Positions 59,074 to 64,000 of a stretch of DNA of 64,000 bases are shown here, one piece after another. The DNA comes from Ovis canadensis (lineage: Eukaryota > Chordata > Mammalia > Artiodactyla > Bovidae). The translations under genes and the position numbers were made by a program. Position 1 is the stretch's first letter, and each line of letters starts with the position of its first letter. The notes below the pieces were generated by a model. That model was given only the letters and a program-made list of their open reading frames with translations, did not search any database and was not told where the DNA came from. The stretch lies in the NCBI RefSeq assembly GCF_042477335.2, contig NC_091245.1, forward strand, positions 87,582,501 through 87,646,500. The letters are read 5' to 3'.

Positions 59074-60401
59074 TTTGTCAATGGTTATTTCTACTGTCTT
59101 CTTTTAAGATTAAAAAATGTTCTCTATAACCTAAAGTTACACAGACAACACTTACAAACTCAAAAAAAAAAAAACCAAAAAAACGAGCAAGATGAAGACA
59201 CATTTAGATTCTGCTCTTTGTATTTATGATACTATTAAGCTTGTGTTCTGAGGCTATTTCATACAGAAACACTGTTAATTCACTGAGAATTCAGAAGGTC
59301 AGAAGTAGAGCTGGAGGGAATTATGGAAGACCGCACAGAAGAAAGACCACAGGCTAGACCTCTCAACTGGATACTGGACACTGTAAGTTTCGATGTCTTG
59401 CACAGTGTCCTCTAAAATATTAGAACCTGTCAACATTTACAGTCAAGAGAGAGAGCACATGTAAATCCAGAAGACGACCACACTGACACTGAATATCAGT
59501 GAGGCAACCACCAGCTGCATCAGGCCCTTCAGCCCCCTCTCCGATTTCCTGAGTCCCCCTGCCCCCTGCCCCCTACTGCCTTTCACACATCCACTGCCCC
59601 CACTGGTGGGACCCCTGAATCTGGAGGCCGAGTCTGAGAGCCTGCTCAGCAAGCCCTCCTCCTCCTCTTGCAGAACTGACCTCTTCCTCCTGACCCCATC
59701 CTCCTGATGGGCTGCCTGTGCTCGGGGCCCAACCCTGTGTCCCCAGCTCCTTGTCCCAGCAGGCACCGCCTTTTCTCCTGCCTTCAGCCTCCCTCCCTCT
59801 CAGTGCCCCTTGGGGTTTGAACACTGAAAATCTCTTCCATACTTAAAAATTCCTCCCTGTATTTCCCAGAAGACTTCCAGCCTTCATTACCCAGGATGGT
59901 CTTACTTATGGTGCTGCTATATGTCAGGATCATAGTGATTGTTTTTTCATAAAGGAAAACGATACATGGATGAATTAGACTGCATTATGTGTTACAGCAT
60001 CTGCTTTACCTATTTTAAACATTCCTATTGTGCTTAATGTAGCTTTGGAAAGTCATTTTCTCAGTGAAATCTAGTGGTGTTTCTGTCAGTTCAAGATGCA
60101 GAAAGGTGAGAATTGTAATTCCTCATTATGTTATGAAATGTGTAACTATTGTGAAGGTCAGCACGTTTGGTGACCATAGTCACCATCGCTTCCCTGTGGG
60201 CAAAAGGACAAGAGAATCCACTTGACCCTGAGCCACATCCTGAGTCTGGAGCCAGAACTCATCCATGAGGACAGGCAAGGAGGGAATGGCTGGGACCATC
60301 CATAGAGGGACTGAGCTCTGCTGGTCTCTGCTGACACACTCTGTCTGCTTCCAAAATTAGCAGAGATGTGCAAACTCTAAGTCTGTGATTTAACAGGGAT
60401 T

Positions 60402-60538
60402 TGAGAAGGAAATGGCAACCCACTCCAATACTGTTGCGTGGAGAATCCCAGGGACGGAGGAGCCTGGTGGGCTGCCGTTTATGGGGTCGCACAAAGTCGG
60501 ACACGACTGAAGCCACTTAGCAGCAGCAGCAGCAGCAG
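60402..60538 (+). mobile_element. Bov-A monomer SINE
   Basis: Single Bov-A unit ending in a (gca)n tail. The aligned site upstream of C (about 31905) is empty. Confidence 0.88.
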
Positions 60539-60635
60539 AAAAAGTCTATCTGTCTTCCAAGCCCCACTCCATACTATCCCATGGTGATTTGAATCTTCTT
60601 GGAACAATGGTTCATGCCTTTCTATCCTACAAAGT

Positions 60636-60860
60636 GTGCTGTGCTGTGCTGTGCTTAGTCATGTTCGAGTCTTTGGGACCCCATGGACCGTAGTCCGCCA
60701 GGCTTCTCTGTCCTTGAGATTTCCCAGGCAAGAATATTAGAGAGCGTTGCCATTTCCTCCTCTAGGGGATCTTCCAAACCCAGGGATCGAAACCATGGCT
60801 CCTGAGTCTCCTTCACTGGCAGGCATATTCTTTACCACTGAGCCACTTGGGAAGCTCTGT
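60636..60860 (-). mobile_element. Bov-tA SINE, antisense, with (gtgct)n tail
   Basis: Antisense Bov-tA starting on + with four gtgct pentamers and ending with the reversed head (gagccacttgggaagct). Confidence 0.88.
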
Positions 60861-60899
60861 TTTTAAACATCTATTTTTGTAGTATACCAACTTTGCGTT

Positions 60900-61502
60900 T
60901 TTGGAGAAAGGCATGGCAATCCACTGCAATATTCTTGCCTGGAGTTTCCCATGGAAAGAGCGCCTGATGGGCTTGTTGCAGGAAAGGGGACCCCTTCCAG
61001 GGCCTGTAACTGGGCTCTTGTCTAACTCTCGGAAAAGAATTGTCTGAGGAGACACGTGCTGACAAAGCAAGAGATTTGATTGGGAAAGGGCACCCGGGTG
61101 GAGAGCAGTAGTAAGGGAACCCAGGAGAACAGCTCTGCTGCGTGGCTCGCAGTCTTGGGTTTTTTGGTGATGGAATTAGTTTCCGGGTGGTCTTTGGCCA
61201 ATCATTCTAATTCAGAGTCTTTCCTGGTGGCACACGCATCACTCAGCCAAGATGGATGCTAGTGAAAGGGATTCTGGGAACTGGACAGACATGCAGTGTC
61301 TCCTTTCGACCTTTCCTGAACTCTTCCAGTTGGTGGTGGCTTATTAGTTCCGTATTCCTTATCAGGATCTCCTGTCATAAAACACCTCATGCAGCTGGTT
61401 ACTATGGTGCCTGGCCAGGGTGGGCAGTTTCAATCAGCGTGCTTCCCCTAACAGGGTTATAGCCCATGGGGCTGCAAAGAGCCAGAAATGACGAAGCAAC
61501 TT
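60900..61502 (+). mobile_element. Bov-A SINE split by a solo LTR
   Basis: The first part of Bov-A (60900-60973, ending gatgggct) continues at 61454 (gggttatagcccatgggg ... agccagaaatgacg). The gap holds the solo LTR at 60974-61453. Confidence 0.88.
60974..61453 (-). mobile_element. Solo LTR (fossil, probably ERV1 class), 480 bp, antisense, inserted in a Bov-A SINE
   Basis: On the minus strand it starts TGTTAGGGGAAG and ends CCTGCAACA. An R/U5-like ctcttgctttgtcagcacg stretch lies near 61050-61070, which gives the orientation. Flanked by gggct (60969-60973) and gggtt (61454-61458), a 5-bp duplication with one difference. It is younger than the SINE it splits. No internal region remains. Confidence 0.82.
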
Positions 61503-61799
61503 AGCACATAACACATAGCACAGCTTTGTGTTTTAACTTATAAAATGTGTTTGTTTTTCAAAGTTCCTCTCATTTGTTTCCTACATCCACTACTTTGTAA
61601 CATCCTTTCAATAAACAAAAGAAACCATATCCACCCAATGTCCTATTCTGCTAATTTTGAAATAACCTTCTTCCTCAAAGAGGAAAGTTGGCAGGTAGGA
61701 CATTGTCCTCGTGTAGTTTGTACTGCAAGTCATAGATCACAGACTGACTTCAAAGGACACCGAGCCCACACACTGCTATATATAAGACAGATAATCGAC

Positions 61800-62195
61800 A
61801 AGGACATAGCATACAGTACAGGAGCTCTGGGCGTCCCTATGGCTCAGATGGTAAAGAATCTGCCTGCAATGCAAGAGACCTGGGTTTTGATCCCTGGGTT
61901 GGGAAGATCCCCTGGAGGAGGGCATGGCAACCCACTCTAACAATCTTGCCTGGAGAATCCCCATGGACAGAGGAGCCTGGTGGGCTGCATATAGTCCATG
62001 GGGTCACAAAGAGTCAGACACAACTGAGCGACTGAGCACAGCACAGGGAACCCCACTCAGTGGTCTGTGATAGCCTAGAGGAGAAGAGAATCTGAAAAAG
62101 GATGAATATATGTTTATGTATAATTGAATCACTTAGTTGTACACCTAAAATAAACCAGGATTATAAATCAAATATACTTCAATAAAATATTTTTT
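61800..62195 (+). mobile_element. Ruminant L1 3' tail upstream of copy E, split by a SINE
   Basis: Left part ends at about 61826 and right part 62047-62195 (gtacacctaaaataaacca, aaatatacttcaataaaat). Same insertion as 43690-43855 upstream of D. Confidence 0.78.
61827..62046 (+). mobile_element. Bov-tA SINE inserted in the shared L1 tail
   Basis: Full Bov-tA (gtccctatggctcagatggt ... gagtcagacacaactgagcg). Copy D lacks it at 43700. Flanks agtacagg / agcacagg form a near target repeat. Confidence 0.9.
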
Positions 62196-62974
62196 AACAG
62201 CAAGCACAGATCACTCTCTTGAAATCACCTTGGGTCATATGTGTTATATGCTAACATATAACATATCCCAGGGTGAGGGCTGGGACTGCGGATCTAGGCA
62301 GCCAAGGGTGTCTGGGTCACTCTGACTCTGGTCCTGTGTGGAGTCATCCAGGCTGTCACCCTTCTCTGGACACCCTCTGGAGCCACCCACTCAGAGCACA
62401 GGTCTTCTCCCCTGGGTCACATTCCCACCACACTACCCCTCACTGTCCCATCAATGTGAGAGACATGGAGCTGTCTGGCAGGACATCTCTGGAGCTGCAC
62501 CTGGGTACTCTCTCTGTTGTGCAGGAATCTGGATTTAGATTCACAAGTGAGGCCATAAACTACTTGATTAATTTATGTTATATCTTTATTTTCAGGCTCA
62601 TGAGGAGGGCAGGGCCCTCCAGAGTCCCTGAGAGGAAGACATGGAGGGCACATTTCCTTTCTCTGCCTCCTATCTACTCTTCCTGCTGCACTGATACTCA
62701 TTTCTGGAAGACTGTAGCTATCATGGATTGTAATCATGGGGGAGCGTTAGGATTGCCTGGGGTTCTCATCTTCCTGTAACCCGGGCCGATTTAATGTTAT
62801 GATTCAGGCTTGTTTCCCAAGGGCACTGGCAACTCCCCCGGTTAGCTGACGTCTCTCTGGGGTCGGGAACCAGGGGAGCCCGACCTCGGCGGCCTTTGAT
62901 CTCTAGGTGCCCAGAGATTGGTTTCCATAGGAATCTGCTGAAAGAGAGACAAGAGTAGACCCTGCTGCGTCGGC

Positions 62975-63111
62975 CAGGGGCTGAGTCAGGGGCTGGGCTG
63001 GGGCGGGGCCGAGAAGCGGGGCGGGTGCTTCCGGCCCGCTTCTCTGGGATTCAGAAGTTTCTAACCCGACTGCGCTGGAGCTTCTGCACTTTGAGCGTGA
63101 TAACCTGTACC
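62975..63111 (+). promoter_or_regulatory. Putative promoter and 5' UTR of GSTM copy E
   Basis: G/C-rich, no TATA box. gctgagtca at 62980-62988 (TGACTCAGC on minus) lies 132 bp before the ATG, and GC boxes ggggcggggc and ggggcgggtg follow. Clearly more diverged from D here than in the gene body. Confidence 0.65.
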
Positions 63112-64000
63112 ATGCCCATGATTCTGGGTTACTGGGACATCCGCGGGGTGAGCGGGGGTCCCCCAGGGCGGGGAAGGTGGAGGCGGTTGGGAAATGCTGC
63201 GCCCTCCTGGGAAAATGCTGCGCCCTCCTGGGAAAATGCTGCAAAGCTGAGGCCGGTTCAAACCAGAAACTTCCGCAGGACTTGCTGCTGCGGAGCCCCT
63301 GTCCCCTCAGCCCGATCATCTTCTCTGGGTGCTGGCATGTGTGTGTGTGGCGTGGGTGGGCTGGTGCAGGTGACGGTGCTGAGGGAGTGGGAGGTGTGGA
63401 AGTGACCTGGAAGAGTGAGAGTTTTGCAGTCAAGACTGACGTCTGCCCTTTGTCCCACCATCTCTCGCAGCTGGCCCATGCCATCCGCCTTCTCCTGGAG
63501 TACACGGACACAAACTATGAGGAGAGACAGTACTCGATGGGAGATGGTAATGAAATCCTTTTTCTGTTGTAACTTCTGCTCAACTCATGCTGATTTGTTG
63601 CCAAGCAACCCATGTTCTGCCTTTGTTGCTCCCATCCCTTAAACTCCACCAGCTGGAAAAGGGACCTGCCCCCTGTCAAACCCTTTGTGGGTGCAGCTGT
63701 CCTCCAAAGCAGGCCATGAGAGCCCCTGTGGCAGCCTTGGGCTCCATTTAGTGCTTGCATTAGCTCTCTGTAAGCCTCAACTCAGGAAGGTTCCAAATCC
63801 TTCTACGTGTGCTTTCCCCCAAAGCTCCATGTGAGATTAGAATCCAGTTCAGAATCCATATCCATCAGTTCAGGGGGTCTTGCCTCTGACTCCTTGGTAG
63901 GTCCCCCGGGAAGGAAGGTTGGATTTGTGGGAGATTGTTTCACTGCATCTTCTTTTTCTCAGCTCCTGACTATGACAGAAGCCAGTGGCTGAATGAAAAA
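63112..64000 (+). CDS. GSTM: GSTM copy E: exons 1-3 of a mu-class glutathione S-transferase, continues beyond the window
   Basis: Exon 1 63112-63147, exon 2 63471-63546, exon 3 from 63963 to the window end (38 of 65 bases). The visible protein is identical to copy [38 protein letters not shown], then [13 protein letters not shown] (longer runs not given). Includes catalytic Tyr7 and Trp8, Arg43 and Trp46. Splice sites gtgagc, ctcgcag, gtaatg and tttctcag are intact. From intron 1 on it differs from D at only about ten positions in 770 bases, plus one 21-base length change. Whether the rest of the gene is intact cannot be seen. Confidence 0.9.
63191..63242. repeat. 21-bp tandem repeat in intron 1 of copy E
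   Basis: The unit gaaaatgctgcgccctcctgg occurs as a shortened first copy (63191-63210) and a full second copy (63211-63231), followed by a partial third. Copy D has one unit fewer, which fully explains the 21-base difference between the two introns. Confidence 0.9.

Larger units (their letters stand above)
59080..62974. other. Upstream region of GSTM copy E
   Basis: Aligns in order with 30640-33400 upstream of C. The last part (from about 61540) also aligns with 43385-44600 upstream of D. It is expanded by SINEs and a solo LTR. The G/C-rich piece 59500-59830 matches 31060-31345 upstream of C; frames in it are not conserved, so it is not coding. Confidence 0.65.

Noticed and set aside
63025-63111. 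In-frame upstream ATG extending the N-terminus of GSTM copy E (a similar opening exists before D)
   Set aside because: The known mu-class start [12 protein letters not shown] is at 63112. The upstream part lies in the GC-rich promoter/5' UTR and is not conserved between D and E.

Overview
The window is mammalian nuclear DNA from a ruminant, almost certainly a bovid. Evidence: many BovB (RTE-type) LINE copies, Bov-A/Bov-A2 and Bov-tA SINEs, tRNA-Glu (CHR-type) SINEs and ruminant L1 tails, together with long introns and GT-AG splice sites. The species cannot be fixed from sequence alone. The only host gene family seen is the mu-class glutathione S-transferase (GSTM) tandem cluster, all copies on the + strand.

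Layout. (1) 1-4800: end of GSTM copy A. Only intron 7 (holding a near full-length antisense BovB and a small inverted block) and the terminal exon 8 lie in the window. (2) 4800-8460: intergenic DNA with an old L1. (3) 8460-13690: copy B, a pseudogene. One deletion removed its promoter and exons 1-5; relics of exons 6, 7 and 8 remain. (4) 13690-30470: a repeat-dense spacer with four BovB copies, one inserted inside another, plus a split L1. Parts of it are a diverged duplicate of 4800-8430. (5) 30470-42690: copy C, a complete eight-exon gene (218 codons). (6) 42690-56310: copy D, a complete eight-exon gene (218 codons). Its 8.5 kb intron 7 carries an endogenous-retrovirus LTR region and an internal direct duplication. 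(7) 56310-62970: spacer with two solo LTRs and several SINEs. (8) 62970-64000: promoter and exons 1-3 of copy E, which runs off the window and is almost identical to D from intron 1 onward.

Function. Copies C and D (and presumably E) should encode cytosolic dimeric GSTs that conjugate glutathione to electrophiles. Tyr7, Trp8, the G-site residues, Asp106 and Tyr116 are all present in C and D. D and E have a TGACTCAGC antioxidant-response/AP-1-type core about 130 bp before the ATG; the aligned position in C is changed. The most informative features are genomic: repeated unequal exchange, gene conversion, and transposon insertions whose pre-insertion sites survive in neighbouring paralogues. I see no sign of a new kind of molecular system here.
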